Shown: positions 7,547 through 16,591, counted from the stretch's first letter. The stretch: 64,000 nt of DNA from Paenibacillus sp. 453mf (GCF_900116105.1 NZ_FPAC01000001.1:2421135-2485134); one strand, 5' to 3'. Made by a program: numbers and translations. The notes: a model not told the origin generated them from the letters alone.

Positions 7547-9865
7547 ATGATAAAAAAAATTGTCAAAATCAACAACACAGGTAAATTTAGATCATATGCA
7601 TCTAAAGGTGAAATCCAGTTTAATAAAATGAATCTTATTTATTCTGAAAACGGACGGGGAAAAACTACACTTTCGAATATTCTAAGATCACTTCATGATC
7701 AAAACAACGATTTGATATTGGGAAGAAAAACTTTGGGATCCAATGAAGAACAAAGCATAGATATCCTAACAGACAAAGGAATGATTAAATTTAAGGGTAA
7801 CGTGTGGTCAGAGAAGCCAACTTTCGATATTGAAATATTCGACTCACATTTTGTAAATCAAAATGTTTTTTCAGGATACATTGTTGAACACGATCAAAAG
7901 AAAAAAATGTATTTATTCACTATTGGAAAAAAAGGAGTTGAATTCGTAGATCAGCTTGTACATGTTGACGAAGAATTAAAAGTGGCTAACAATTTAAAAA
8001 AGCAACTTGAAAAAGACATTGTATCAGGAATTCATAGTGTTATCACATGCTCAGAATTCATATCTTTAAAACCTATGGATAATCTTGATATCGAGATATC
8101 AAAACAAAAGATGATTCTCAAGGGAATCGAGAAAGAAACAGAAATCAAAGAGACGCCTACATTAAACCTCATTAACCTCCCTCCATTCGATAAGAAAAGA
8201 TTTCTATCCAACTTTGAAAGAACAATTCTTAAGCATCTAATGCACGATGCGGAAGTTTTAACAAAAGAACATATACATAATAGGTTAGACACTTCTAAAG
8301 GAGAAAAATGGTTAGAATACGGTGTCAAGCAAATTACTAATGATGCATGTCCTTTTTGTGATCAAGATATAAGTCAAATTAACATCGTAAAAGCATTTCA
8401 AAGCTTCTTTAGCCAAGAATATAACGGAGCAAAAGAAATTATTGCAAATTTAGAATCATCATTTAATCAAATATTTAGCTCAGAGAAAATATTCGCTTTA
8501 CAAAATGCTGTTAGTGCCAATATTGAGTTATCAAATTATTGGAAACAATATATTCCTTTTGATAAAAAACCTAATTTCAACCTAGAATTTTCACAAACAA
8601 CTTGGAGAGCATTCACTGAAGAAATTACTTCATTAATCAAGGCTAAAAAATCAGCACCATTAGAAGAGATAACTATACCTGAATCATTAACAATCCAAAT
8701 AAGCAATTATTTATCTTTACTTGATGAAATTCAAACATACAATAATGAAATAAATGAAATTAATGTTCAAATTGAACAAAAAAAGAAGAGTATCGATACC
8801 ATCAACATACAAAACACTAAAACGAAATTAAATTATCTTCTAAATATCGAACTACGATATTTAGAAGATAAAGTAACCATAATAAAAAAATATCAAGAAC
8901 ATCTAGATATATTACGCTCTTTGGAAGAAAGAAAAAAACAAATCAAATTAGATCTTAATGCATATACAGAAACTATTTTCACAAAATATGAGGAAAGAAT
9001 TAATTTTCATTTAAATAAATGCGGGGCAAGTTTCACAATAACAGGATACAAATCGAGTTTCTTAGGGGGAAAACCAAGCAGTAACTTTGCACTCACAATT
9101 AATGGTTGCAAAGTTGATCTCGGTAACGAAAAATCACCAATATCAAGGCCTTCATTTAGCAATACCCTGAGTGAAGGGGACAAGAGTTGCCTGGCATTTG
9201 CATTTTTCCTTGCTAAATTGGAAACTGATTCAGATGTTCAAAGTAAAGTTGTGATATTTGATGACCCAATATCGAGTCTAGATAATCACAGAAAAAACTA
9301 CACCGCTGACCAAATTTTAAGATTTAGTAACTTAGCTAAACAAGTTCTCGTTCTAACACATGACTCTTATTTTGCAAGAATACTATGGCAAAAATTTGCT
9401 GATAAATCATCACTGCTTACGCAACTATGTATACGAAGGGATGGGATAACAGATAGCAAAATAGACATCTGGAATATTGAAGAAGAAACAAAGAATGATT
9501 ACTATCAGGGTTATTTCGTTTTAGCTGACTTTTTAGAAGGGAATTCTAAACTCGATCTTCGAGCAGTTGCCAGATGCATCCGTCCACTAATTGAAGGAAA
9601 CCTCAGAATTCGCTTTCCAAAAGATTTTAAGAATGATGAATGGTTAGGTAACTTTATAGATAAAGTTAGAAATGGAGCTTCTCCTGCTGTCATTCAAATG
9701 CAACCTCAATTATCGGAACTTGAGGAAATCAATGATTTCAGCAAAAAGTACCATCATGATAAAAATCCGTTTGCGGATAGTGAAACATTGAATGAAACTG
9801 AATTGCAAAGTTATGTTGAGAGAACTCTAAATGTAATTCGTGGAGTTCATACAATATCTGCATAA
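7547..9865 (+). CDS. AAA_13-type coiled-coil ATPase, candidate RloC/PrrC-like defence protein
   Basis: A 772-residue SMC/ABC-type ATPase. The Walker A is ENGRGKTT (K39). A Cys pair CPFC (C268, C271) sits between helical segments, resembling a hook or zinc-binding loop. Coiled coil runs through about 390-470. The ABC signature is LSEGD (541-545), Walker B VVIFDDP (D572, D573), and the H-loop LVLTHD (H605). This order is that of the AAA_13 family (PF13166), which includes the anticodon nucleases PrrC and RloC. The C-terminal domain has R679-x3-E683 and paired histidines H736/H737, reminiscent of the Arg-Glu-His triad of PrrC, though the E-to-H spacing is longer. Codon use is markedly A+T-rich compared with neighbours, and the gene is opposite in strand to the operon it interrupts. 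Nuclease function is inference. Confidence 0.8.
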   Translation: MIKKIVKINNTGKFRSYASKGEIQFNKMNLIYSENGRGKTTLSNILRSLHDQNNDLILGRKTLGSNEEQSIDILTDKGMIKFKGNVWSEKPTFDIEIFDSHFVNQNVFSGYIVEHDQKKKMYLFTIGKKGVEFVDQLVHVDEELKVANNLKKQLEKDIVSGIHSVITCSEFISLKPMDNLDIEISKQKMILKGIEKETEIKETPTLNLINLPPFDKKRFLSNFERTILKHLMHDAEVLTKEHIHNRLDTSKGEKWLEYGVKQITNDACPFCDQDISQINIVKAFQSFFSQEYNGAKEIIANLESSFNQIFSSEKIFALQNAVSANIELSNYWKQYIPFDKKPNFNLEFSQTTWRAFTEEITSLIKAKKSAPLEEITIPESLTIQISNYLSLLDEIQTYNNEINEINVQIEQKKKSIDTINIQNTKTKLNYLLNIELRYLEDKVTIIKKYQEHLDILRSLEERKKQIKLDLNAYTETIFTKYEERINFHLNKCGASFTITGYKSSFLGGKPSSNFALTINGCKVDLGNEKSPISRPSFSNTLSEGDKSCLAFAFFLAKLETDSDVQSKVVIFDDPISSLDNHRKNYTADQILRFSNLAKQVLVLTHDSYFARILWQKFADKSSLLTQLCIRRDGITDSKIDIWNIEEETKNDYYQGYFVLADFLEGNSKLDLRAVARCIRPLIEGNLRIRFPKDFKNDEWLGNFIDKVRNGASPAVIQMQPQLSELEEINDFSKKYHHDKNPFADSETLNETELQSYVERTLNVIRGVHTISA

Positions 9866-9872
9866 AATAAAG

Positions 9873-9905
9873 GGACATGCTTACTTTTGGCATGTCCTAT
9901 TTTTT
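9873..9905 (+). terminator. Intrinsic terminator of the ATPase gene
   Basis: GGACATGC pairs with GCATGTCC across a 9-nt loop and is followed by a run of T on the plus strand, immediately after the stop codon. The ATPase is therefore a self-contained transcription unit. Confidence 0.88.
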
Positions 9906-9911
9906 TGGGGT

Positions 9912-10055
9912 TTAGCACCGCATACTGACTCTTTTGCAGACGACACACCCATCCGGTGTCTCAACTGCATCACCTACTATGGTGTTGACATCGACCATTG
10001 CCTTGATGTTTTCCATAGCTGTTTTCATTAATCCTTGAATTGGATGATCCGACAT
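9912..10055 (-). pseudogene. gerW 5' fragment stranded upstream of the insertion
   Basis: Begins MSDHPIQGLMKTAMEN, the same first 36 residues as intact gerW (to TPDG), then continues into unrelated sequence and stops after 11 more codons. It has its own good ribosome binding site (AAGGAGG) and stands about 100 nt after the DUF2953 gene, the native gerW position. This suggests that it marks the original gene start and that the downstream intact gene was completed by incoming DNA. It could still be translated as a 47-residue peptide, but nothing suggests a function. Confidence 0.85.
9949..10055. repeat. Direct repeat, copy 2 (gerW 5' fragment)
   Basis: Partner of 6826-6932. Homology breaks sharply at 9949, where the codon after TPDG would continue into gerW. 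The 50-nt identical block 9949-9998 is at the breakpoint and is the likely crossover segment. Confidence 0.92.
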
Positions 10056-10154
10056 GATGAATTGCCTCCTTATAACAATGGTTTGACATCTATAGGTTTC
10101 CCAAGATACAGGAGCAGTATGTGCAAAAAACAAACTGGAAAATAAATTACTTTA

Positions 10155-10853
10155 TTAAGCCTCTTCCTCCAAATCTCTGCGCCAGGATAGAATACCTCCA
10201 TGAGCGTCTGCTAAACGCTTGGTGAGCATATTGCTGAGTCGCATCGCTTTAACAAAGCGGATACAGGCTTTTATTTCAAAATCCGTCTTCAGATCCCATT
10301 GCTCTGTCCAATTCGCCGCGACATTAACCTGTGGTATTTCTAGAAGCCTCACCTTGTGGGACAACCAGCCAAACACGGTATTCTTGATCCCCCACAAGAT
10401 ACCTGTTAATACAGAAGTGAATACAACATCCTCTGTCCCTATACGGGTATTCCATTTCAGTTCCAGAATCCGAATCGAGGCAAACGGAGCCGTATCCCAT
10501 ATCTTCAAAGCATAGGCACTCTTGAGCAAAGCTCCGGACTGATACAATATCCCTTTCTTCCCATGCTTCTCATCAGGCGATTCCTCTTCTTGTTCCTCGT
10601 TGCTGCCGGCCAGCTGGCCTGATAATGCACCCTCGAGCTTCTTGAGCAGCTTTGCTTTGAACTCCTGAATTTTCTGTTCTGGGACTTCCTTGGTTATTCT
10701 GAGGATCCCGTACATCATTTTAAGCTGAACATGTACCTCCTGCTTATGATTTGTAGACTTCACAACGAGATGGATATGTATTCTTGATACAAGTACGAAC
10801 ACAATAAGTAGAATTATAACGAGCAGTATACCTGCGCTAATCCAGATCCACAC
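10155..10853 (-). CDS. DUF2953 family membrane-anchored protein (YtfI-like)
   Basis: A 232-residue protein with one N-terminal membrane helix (WIWISAGILLVIILLIVFVLV) followed by a region with beta-rich and amphipathic character. The pattern, including a low-complexity acidic insert (EEQEEESPDEKHGKK, about residues 85-100) and the C-terminal DFEIKACIRFVKAMRLSNML, fits DUF2953. In B. subtilis the homologue ytfI is next to ytfJ (gerW family), as it would be here without the insertion. It is probably a sporulation-linked partner of gerW; the molecular role is unknown. A strong terminator separates it from upstream scpB. Confidence 0.8.
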   Translation of the reverse strand: MWIWISAGILLVIILLIVFVLVSRIHIHLVVKSTNHKQEVHVQLKMMYGILRITKEVPEQKIQEFKAKLLKKLEGALSGQLAGSNEEQEEESPDEKHGKKGILYQSGALLKSAYALKIWDTAPFASIRILELKWNTRIGTEDVVFTSVLTGILWGIKNTVFGWLSHKVRLLEIPQVNVAANWTEQWDLKTDFEIKACIRFVKAMRLSNMLTKRLADAHGGILSWRRDLEEEA

Positions 10854-10936
10854 GAGACTTCCCCCTGGTATATGTAAAATTAAAACTCCCTTTTAGTATG
10901 TTCTCAAATATGGAAAACATGCGAATCCTTTGGCAT

Positions 10937-10967
10937 AAAAAAAACGATGCCCTTTAAAGGGCATCGA
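10937..10967 (-). terminator. Intrinsic terminator after scpB
   Basis: CGATGCCCTTTAAAGGGCATCG is a perfect palindrome (10945-10966) followed on the minus strand by eight T. It ends the scpA-scpB transcript. Confidence 0.9.
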
Positions 10968-10975
10968 TTCTACAA

Positions 10976-11611
10976 CTACTCAGCTCTATTACGTTCATTG
11001 TCAATTGGAACTTCACTCGAAGACTCTTCCTCAAACATATTCTGCCCCAGCTTGCTGAACAAGAGCTGTGTCTCTTCTTCGAGCGGGTCAGAATCTTCAA
11101 ATACGGACGGTTCTGGCAAATCTTTGATCGTGCCGAGACCGAAATAATCAAGAAAGGCCTTCGTTGTCCCATATAAAATAGGACGGCCGATGGCCTCTGC
11201 TCGTCCAACCTCTTCAATCAAATCCTTACTCGTCAAAGTATGGAGTGCCCGTTCTGCCTTAACTCCGCGGATCTCTTCAATCTCCACTCTCGTTATCGGC
11301 TGCCGGTAAGCAATAATGGATAACGTTTCAAGAGCGGCTTGAGAGAGTGAGGATCTGGAAGGGGAGTAAGCAAGCTTCTCAAAATAGACGGCGTGCTCAG
11401 GCAAGGTTCCCATCTGATAGTTTCCTGCAATCTTTAATATCTGCAGTCCTCTTCCCTGCTTGGTATATTCCCTTTTCAGTTCCTCTAGCGCATCAGTTAC
11501 GACTTCTGGACGCTGATCGACAATTTCGGAGAGCTGCTTGACACCTAGTCCTTCTTCACCCGATAAAAATAACAAGCCCTCAATAATCGACTTCAATGCC
11601 GGAAAGTCCAT
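10976..11611 (-). CDS. scpB: Segregation and condensation protein B (ScpB)
   Basis: Kite subunit of the SMC-ScpAB condensin, which acts in chromosome organisation and segregation. The 211-residue protein has two winged-helix domains. Recognisable stretches are MDFPALKSIIEGLLFLSGEEGL at the start, ETLSIIAYRQPITRVEIEEIRG in the middle and GRPILYGTTKAFLDYFGL. A variable acidic tail follows. It overlaps scpA by 32 nt, so the two are translationally coupled. Confidence 0.95.
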   Translation of the reverse strand: MDFPALKSIIEGLLFLSGEEGLGVKQLSEIVDQRPEVVTDALEELKREYTKQGRGLQILKIAGNYQMGTLPEHAVYFEKLAYSPSRSSLSQAALETLSIIAYRQPITRVEIEEIRGVKAERALHTLTSKDLIEEVGRAEAIGRPILYGTTKAFLDYFGLGTIKDLPEPSVFEDSDPLEEETQLLFSKLGQNMFEEESSSEVPIDNERNRAE

Positions 11612-12377
11612 CGCTTTCGTTTTCCCCTCTCCACTCCATCACGATATCTTCAAACAATCGTTCCTGGTAACATACAATTTGTTTCATTTTCATTAACTCC
11701 AAAATAGCCAAAAAAGTGACGACGATCTCTTGGCGATACATATCCTCATTGAACAGCTTGGAAAATAGCATTTTGCCGCCATATCCTTTACGTCCTAGCG
11801 TACCGGCTACATCCCGAATCCGATCCTTAACCGATATTTCATCACGGTGAATCCTAGCCACCGTCGTATTTCTCGAAGCCCGGCCGAGTGCTTTTTGAAA
11901 AGCCACAATCAAATCTGATGTATGCAGCCCTTCAACCGGATTCGACGGTTCATGATGAACATAAGGCGTTAAATCCTCAGGCTCTTTGGAGAAAATAAGA
12001 CTTCTAACCGATTCGCGTTCATGCAGATGACGCGCGATGCTCTTGAATTTTCGGTATTCAATGAGCTTCTGAACCAATTCGGCACGAGGGTCTTCATCTT
12101 CTTCCTCCATGAAATGATCGTCTTCAAATTCATGAAATACAGGAGGCTTGGGCAGCAAAATTTTACTCTTGATCGCCAGCAGTGTAGCTGCCATCACCAA
12201 AAACTCACTTGTAATATCAAGCTCCAGCTCTTGCATGGTATGAATATAATCCATATATTGGTCCGTTATTCGGCTGATCGGTATATCCTGGATGTCGATC
12301 TCATGTTTGTCAATCAAATGTAATAGAAGGTCCAGTGGGCCTTCAAACGATTCAAGCTTATAAGTCACAACCGTCAA
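11580..12377 (-). CDS. scpA: Segregation and condensation protein A (ScpA)
   Basis: Kleisin subunit that bridges the SMC heads and recruits ScpB. The N-terminal kleisin region shows YKLESFEGPLDLLLHLIDKH, and a C-terminal winged helix contacts the SMC head (FLAILELMKMKQIVCYQ). Start choice: the first ATG (12386) overlaps the ribosome binding site GGGAGG, so the TTG at 12377, 9 nt after it, is more likely; a GTG (VTYKLE) lies further in. About 265 residues, normal length. Confidence 0.93.
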   Translation of the reverse strand: MTVVTYKLESFEGPLDLLLHLIDKHEIDIQDIPISRITDQYMDYIHTMQELELDITSEFLVMAATLLAIKSKILLPKPPVFHEFEDDHFMEEEDEDPRAELVQKLIEYRKFKSIARHLHERESVRSLIFSKEPEDLTPYVHHEPSNPVEGLHTSDLIVAFQKALGRASRNTTVARIHRDEISVKDRIRDVAGTLGRKGYGGKMLFSKLFNEDMYRQEIVVTFLAILELMKMKQIVCYQERLFEDIVMEWRGENESDGLSGIEVDY

Positions 12378-12411
12378 TGGACGCATCCTCCCGCAAATGT
12401 TACAAAATACG

Positions 12412-12454
12412 TAAAGCCCTGCCCCGGCTAAGAGAAGCCTGAGTACAGGGCTTA
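12412..12454 (-). terminator. Hairpin terminator after ribH
   Basis: AAGCCCTG pairs with CAGGGCTT on the minus strand, followed by only a short T-run. It lies between ribH and scpA and probably ends the riboflavin operon. Confidence 0.6.
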
Positions 12455-12467
12455 TATTAACTAAGCA

Positions 12468-12935
12468 CTATTTCAGCTGTTTCGTCAAGTTTGCCATCTC
12501 AATTGCTGCAACAGCAGCGTCCCAGCCTTTATTTCCTGCTTTCGTTCCAGAGCGTTCGATGGCTTGTTCAATATTCTCAGTAGAAACAAGACCAAATATG
12601 GTCGGCACGCCTGTCTTCAAGTTAATTGCAGCAACGCCCTTAGCCATCTCATTACAAACATAATCATAATGGGTGGTAGAGCCGCGGATTACAGTTGCGA
12701 GGGTAATGACCGCATCGTATTTGCCGCTCTCGGCCATTTTTTGAGCAATCAGGGGAATTTCAAAAGCACCAGGCACCCATGCAACATCAACCTCATCATC
12801 TTGTACACCATGACGTTTAAAAGCATCCAGGGAAGCGGACAGCAGCTTGCTCGTTAAAAATTCATTGAAACGTCCAACCACAACACCATATCTTAATCCT
12901 TCAGAGACTAAATTACCTTCAAAATAGTTAGCCAT
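12468..12935 (-). CDS. ribH: 6,7-dimethyl-8-ribityllumazine synthase
   Basis: Penultimate riboflavin enzyme. It condenses 5-amino-6-ribitylamino-uracil with 3,4-dihydroxy-2-butanone 4-phosphate. It has 155 residues with [24 protein letters not shown] and the active-site loop [16 protein letters not shown], where the histidine is catalytic. Last gene of the rib operon, 24 nt after ribBA. No ribT follows, unlike B. subtilis. Confidence 0.96.
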   Translation of the reverse strand: MANYFEGNLVSEGLRYGVVVGRFNEFLTSKLLSASLDAFKRHGVQDDEVDVAWVPGAFEIPLIAQKMAESGKYDAVITLATVIRGSTTHYDYVCNEMAKGVAAINLKTGVPTIFGLVSTENIEQAIERSGTKAGNKGWDAAVAAIEMANLTKQLK

Positions 12936-12959
12936 TATTATTCATCTGCCCTTCTTAAC

Positions 12960-14204
12960 TTAAGATTTGATTTCCTGCTCGTTCTGCTCAATATCATCAA
13001 ATTTCAGCATATGCCCCAGCTTGGACTGCTTGGTATGCAAATAGGATGAATTATCTTTATTTTCTGTAATTTGAATCGGTATTCTTGACACGACTTCGAG
13101 ACCATATCCCTCTAGCCCTTTAATTTTTCGCGGATTGTTGGTCAGCAGGTTAATCTTGCGAATTCCCAAGTCTTTGAGAATTTGTGCGCCGATTCCGTAA
13201 TCGCGAAGATCAGCAGGGAATCCCAGCTTCAGATTCGCATCCACCGTATCAAGTCCCTGCTCCTGCAGCTTATAGGCCTTGAGTTTATTAATCAGCCCGA
13301 TACCCCTGCCTTCCTGACGCATATATAGCAGCACGCCGCTGCCATTCTCATGTATCTGACGCAGGGCAGCTTCGAACTGCGGACCGCAATCACAGCGGTG
13401 AGAATGGAATACATCTCCGGTCAAACATTCGGAATGAACACGCACGAGAACCGGCTCTTCCGTATTAAGTGTGCCTTTGACAAGAGCCACATGCTCTTTG
13501 TGATCCACTTCATTCGTATAAGCTATCGCTTGAAACTCGCCAAAATCAGTCGGCATTCTCACCGAAACCTCACGAGTAACCAGATTCTCCTTGGCGTTGC
13601 GATACGCAATCATGTCCTTGATGCTGATAAGTTTCAGATCATGCTGCTTTGCAATTTCCTTCAGATCGGGCAGTCTGGCCATCGATCCGTCTTCCTTTAT
13701 AATCTCACAGATCACACCTGCAGGATAAGATCCACTCATTCTGGCAAGATCTACAGCAGCCTCCGTATGTCCTGCCCGCCGAAGCACTCCGCCTTTCTTG
13801 GCGATCAGTGGAAACATATGGCCGGGCTTTCTGAAATCCGCTCCGGAAGCTTCCGAGTCGATCAGTGCTTTGACCGTAATTGAACGTTCATGTGCTGAAA
13901 TTCCAGTTGTGGTTAATTTATGATCGACGGACACGGTGAAGGCTGTACCATGAAAATCCGTATTTTGGTGAACCATGGGTTTAAGGTCAAGCTCTTCTGC
14001 CCGTTCTTGCGTAATCGGCACACATACGAGTCCTCTGCCCTCTGTAATCATAAAATTGATGACTTCCGGAGTAGCTTTATCCGCCAGAGCCACGAAATCA
14101 CCTTCATTCTCACGGTCTTCATCATCAACGACGATGACCACTTTGCCTTGCTGCAGATCCTGAAGTGCTGCTTCTACTGTATGAAAAATGGATTCCTCAT
14201 CCAT
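12960..14204 (-). CDS. ribBA: Bifunctional DHBP synthase / GTP cyclohydrolase II
   Basis: Makes both precursors of lumazine. The N-terminal RibB domain (to about residue 200) converts ribulose 5-phosphate to dihydroxybutanone phosphate and shows [12 protein letters not shown]. The C-terminal RibA domain opens the GTP imidazole ring and shows [20 protein letters not shown] (zinc cysteines) and GRGIGL. The start at 14204 (MDEESIF) follows AGGAGGGTGATGAC; an upstream frame start at 14231 lacks a site. About 414 residues. Confidence 0.96.
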   Translation of the reverse strand: MDEESIFHTVEAALQDLQQGKVVIVVDDEDRENEGDFVALADKATPEVINFMITEGRGLVCVPITQERAEELDLKPMVHQNTDFHGTAFTVSVDHKLTTTGISAHERSITVKALIDSEASGADFRKPGHMFPLIAKKGGVLRRAGHTEAAVDLARMSGSYPAGVICEIIKEDGSMARLPDLKEIAKQHDLKLISIKDMIAYRNAKENLVTREVSVRMPTDFGEFQAIAYTNEVDHKEHVALVKGTLNTEEPVLVRVHSECLTGDVFHSHRCDCGPQFEAALRQIHENGSGVLLYMRQEGRGIGLINKLKAYKLQEQGLDTVDANLKLGFPADLRDYGIGAQILKDLGIRKINLLTNNPRKIKGLEGYGLEVVSRIPIQITENKDNSSYLHTKQSKLGHMLKFDDIEQNEQEIKS

Positions 14205-14236
14205 GTCATCACCCTCCTTGTTACTGCTCATTTATA

Positions 14237-14908
14237 TCAGTTAAATCCGTGTGAGCTTAGAAATTCAAAGCTTAATTTCGACTGTTCACCTGTTCCGTCC
14301 GCTGGTGAGGCACCTTGTCCATACTGCAGCAAATGATTCACGTACTTGCCAAGAATATCGCACTCGAGATTGACAATATCCCCTGTATTGCGATGAGCAA
14401 GCACCGTCTCACCTAATGTATGCGGTATGATGGATACGGTAAATGAGGAAGCCGTCGTATCGACAACAGTCAAACTAATTCCTTCAATCGTGATGGAGCC
14501 TTTCGGAATAATAAACCGGAATACATCACTGTTAACCGGTGAAATTTCGAATACGACCGCATTCTGGTCTCGGGATATCGCAGTAATCTTGCCTGTTCCA
14601 TCCACATGGCCCTGTACAATATGTCCTCCAAAACGGCCACTCGCTGACATTGCCCGTTCGAGATTAACAGGACTGCCGCTCCCCAAATGACGAAGGGTCG
14701 TATGACGAAAAGTTTCGGGCATCACATCAGCCAGGAAGCCGCCGGATTCTATGGATGTTGCAGTCAAGCATACTCCGTTGACAGCAACACTGTCTCCAAT
14801 CTTAAGATCATCCATGATTCGCTTTGCGCTGATTCCAAGGACCATTGCTTCCCCTTTACGGCCAACGCTGCGAATTCTTCCCACTTCTTCAATCAGCCCA
14901 GTAAACAT
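14237..14908 (-). CDS. ribE: Riboflavin synthase, alpha subunit
   Basis: Dismutates two lumazine molecules to riboflavin. About 223 residues in two homologous lumazine-binding domains. It starts MFTGLIEEVGRI, with GDSVAVNGVCLTA in the first repeat and GSITIEGISLTVV in the second. The start at 14908 follows AAGGAGTG. Second gene of the operon, between ribD and ribBA. Confidence 0.95.
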   Translation of the reverse strand: MFTGLIEEVGRIRSVGRKGEAMVLGISAKRIMDDLKIGDSVAVNGVCLTATSIESGGFLADVMPETFRHTTLRHLGSGSPVNLERAMSASGRFGGHIVQGHVDGTGKITAISRDQNAVVFEISPVNSDVFRFIIPKGSITIEGISLTVVDTTASSFTVSIIPHTLGETVLAHRNTGDIVNLECDILGKYVNHLLQYGQGASPADGTGEQSKLSFEFLSSHGFN

Positions 14909-14930
14909 GGCATTCACTCCTTAATCAGCC

Positions 14931-16034
14931 TTACGGCCACACAGGTAAACCTGTCACACAAATATTATCTCCAATGGTCTCGACTTCAAGTTTATTTAAT
15001 TGAATTGCATCATTCATTCGGTCCACGCCTTCAAATCGGAAGCTGCCTGGTGTCTCGTATCCCCCAACGATCTTAGGTGCAATAAACATCAGCAGCCGGT
15101 CGATCAGTCTGGCCTCCAGCATTGCGCCGTTCAAAGTGCCGCCGCCTTCAAGCAATATAGAGCCAATCTCCATTTCACCTAACAAGCTCATAGCTCTTAA
15201 TAGATCGACCCTCGGTCCCGGACCACACCGGATTACTTCTACACCATAACTTGCCAGCACCGCCTCACGTTCAGCCGCTGCTTCATCAGTCGTCAGGATC
15301 AAAGTCATGGCATTTCCATCACGAACCAGCTTGGTATCTATAGGGATTCTCAGTCTCGAATCCACAACGATCCGAATCGGACTAATCCCATCTATAGATA
15401 ACCGGGTTGTTAACTCGGGATTGTCAGCAATGACGGTCTCCACCCCGACCATAATACCTTGGTGACGATGTCTGAGCATATGAATATGTTCTCTCGCTTG
15501 CTCGTTAGAAATCCATTTGCTGTCTCCACTCTTGGTTGCGATCTTTCCGTCTAATGTTGAAGCCGTCTTGAGCGTTACAAAGGGTAGACCCGTCGTAATA
15601 TATTTGATGAATTTCTCGTTGAGCCGTCTAGCCCGGTCTCTCAGTACACCGACTTTGACTTCGATTCCGTGTCTGCGAAGCATATCAAATCCCTTGCCTG
15701 CTACCTGTGGATTAGGGTCTTCGCAAGCGACAACCACTCTTTTGACCTTCTCACTGATTAGCCTTTCGCTGCATGGAGGTGTCTTGCCATAGTGACTGCA
15801 GGGCTCAAGCGTGACATAAACGGTGCTTCCTTCCGCCTCACTGCCAGCCATGTTCAAGGCATGAACCTCGGCATGCCCTGTACCCCTTTTCAAATGAGCT
15901 CCAAGACCAACCATTCGTCCACCCTTCACGACGACACAGCCGACAACTGGATTGATACCCGTTTGCCCCTGCGCTCTTTCTGCCATATCCAGAGCAAGCG
16001 ACATGTAAAATTCATCATTCATCATTTCCATCAT
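14931..16034 (-). CDS. ribD: Bifunctional riboflavin deaminase/reductase RibD
   Basis: The N-terminal deaminase domain has the zinc motif HAEVHAL and PCSHYGKTPPC. The C-terminal reductase domain shows TLKTASTLDGKIA, SKWISNEQAR and LLEGGGTLNGAML. It deaminates and then reduces the pyrimidine intermediate of riboflavin synthesis. The 367-residue length is normal. GAGGT precedes the ATG at 16034; ATG at 16031 is also possible. First gene of the operon, behind an FMN riboswitch. Confidence 0.96.
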   Translation of the reverse strand: MMEMMNDEFYMSLALDMAERAQGQTGINPVVGCVVVKGGRMVGLGAHLKRGTGHAEVHALNMAGSEAEGSTVYVTLEPCSHYGKTPPCSERLISEKVKRVVVACEDPNPQVAGKGFDMLRRHGIEVKVGVLRDRARRLNEKFIKYITTGLPFVTLKTASTLDGKIATKSGDSKWISNEQAREHIHMLRHRHQGIMVGVETVIADNPELTTRLSIDGISPIRIVVDSRLRIPIDTKLVRDGNAMTLILTTDEAAAEREAVLASYGVEVIRCGPGPRVDLLRAMSLLGEMEIGSILLEGGGTLNGAMLEARLIDRLLMFIAPKIVGGYETPGSFRFEGVDRMNDAIQLNKLEVETIGDNICVTGLPVWP

Positions 16035-16078
16035 GCTTACCTCTTTTCAGCAAAGACATTGAATAAGAAACATTTCAT

Positions 16079-16120
16079 TAAAAAAGCCCTTAACCGGTCG
16101 AAATGCCGGACAAGGGGCTT
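16079..16120 (-). terminator. Riboswitch-controlled terminator ahead of ribD
   Basis: Minus-strand stem AAGCCC-TTG-CCGG/CCGG-TTAAGGGCTT followed by a T-run, between the FMN aptamer and ribD. Its position indicates transcriptional attenuation when FMN is bound. Confidence 0.85.
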
Positions 16121-16276
16121 GAGAGTTTAATAGAAAGTGCAGCAGAACACTACCGTTACCTCAGGTTTGAACCGTTAAAGGTAAGGCAAATAACCATGTG
16201 CATCATCATCACTGACACACAGGCAGAAGTTCCGCTGGGTACGCCAACAAATAGAGTCATCTGTTATGTACCTATT

Positions 16277-16421
16277 CTCCTTCTCTCATCCAGACTATAC
16301 TGTCGGTTCTGGAGTTGCACCAGATCCACCGATAGCTTCCAGCTAACGGGTCACGGACTAAGACTTGAGTTCAAGTCATCACCGCCGGTAGGGAATTTCG
16401 CCCTGCCCCGAAGGATTACAG
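16277..16421 (-). promoter_or_regulatory. FMN riboswitch (RFN element)
   Basis: On the minus strand the conserved blocks of the RFN aptamer appear in order: ATCCTTCGGGGCAGGG, GAAATTCCCTACCGGCGGT, then AGTCCGTGACCC and GGTGCAACTCCAGAACCGAC, closed by GTCTGGATGAGAGAAGGA. It senses FMN and controls the rib operon through the terminator at 16079-16120. The stretch between aptamer and terminator (about 16125-16275) presumably forms the antiterminator. Confidence 0.97.
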
Positions 16422-16445
16422 CATATGAAACGAAGTAATAGAAAA

Positions 16446-16474
16446 ATAGTAGCATTCCCATTATGAAAAATCAA
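16446..16474 (-). promoter_or_regulatory. Sigma-A-type promoter of the riboflavin operon
   Basis: TTGATT (16469-16474) and TACTAT (16446-16451) on the minus strand with a 17-nt spacer, about 25 nt upstream of the RFN element. Spacing and position fit a vegetative promoter. Confidence 0.7.
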
Positions 16475-16591
16475 CAGCTGAGCTTAACACCCGCTGTCGT
16501 GCAGGCGCTTTTTTATTTGAATTTATTCTTCCTCCTGAACCGAATTCAGCTGCACGCCCCAAGGCTCGAGATCCATCGACTATGTAATAGA

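Noticed and set aside
9840..10031. Plus-strand frame after the ATPase stop
   Set aside because: It crosses the ATPase terminator and runs antisense through the gerW fragment; no start signals.
6826..10055. Complete integrative element with integrase
   Set aside because: No recombinase or transposase gene and no terminal inverted repeats found in the insert; only the gerW direct repeats bound it.
13350..13883. 177-codon plus-strand frame opposite ribBA
   Set aside because: Shadow of the well-conserved ribBA reading frame.
16480..16515. GC-rich dyad followed by TTTTTT on the plus strand
   Set aside because: No plus-strand gene leads into it and the stem is imperfect.
16523..16576. 17-codon frame reading MDLEPWGVQLNSVQEEE downstream of ppiB
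   Set aside because: Looks like a possible gene end but has no upstream coding part or ribosome site; too short to call.
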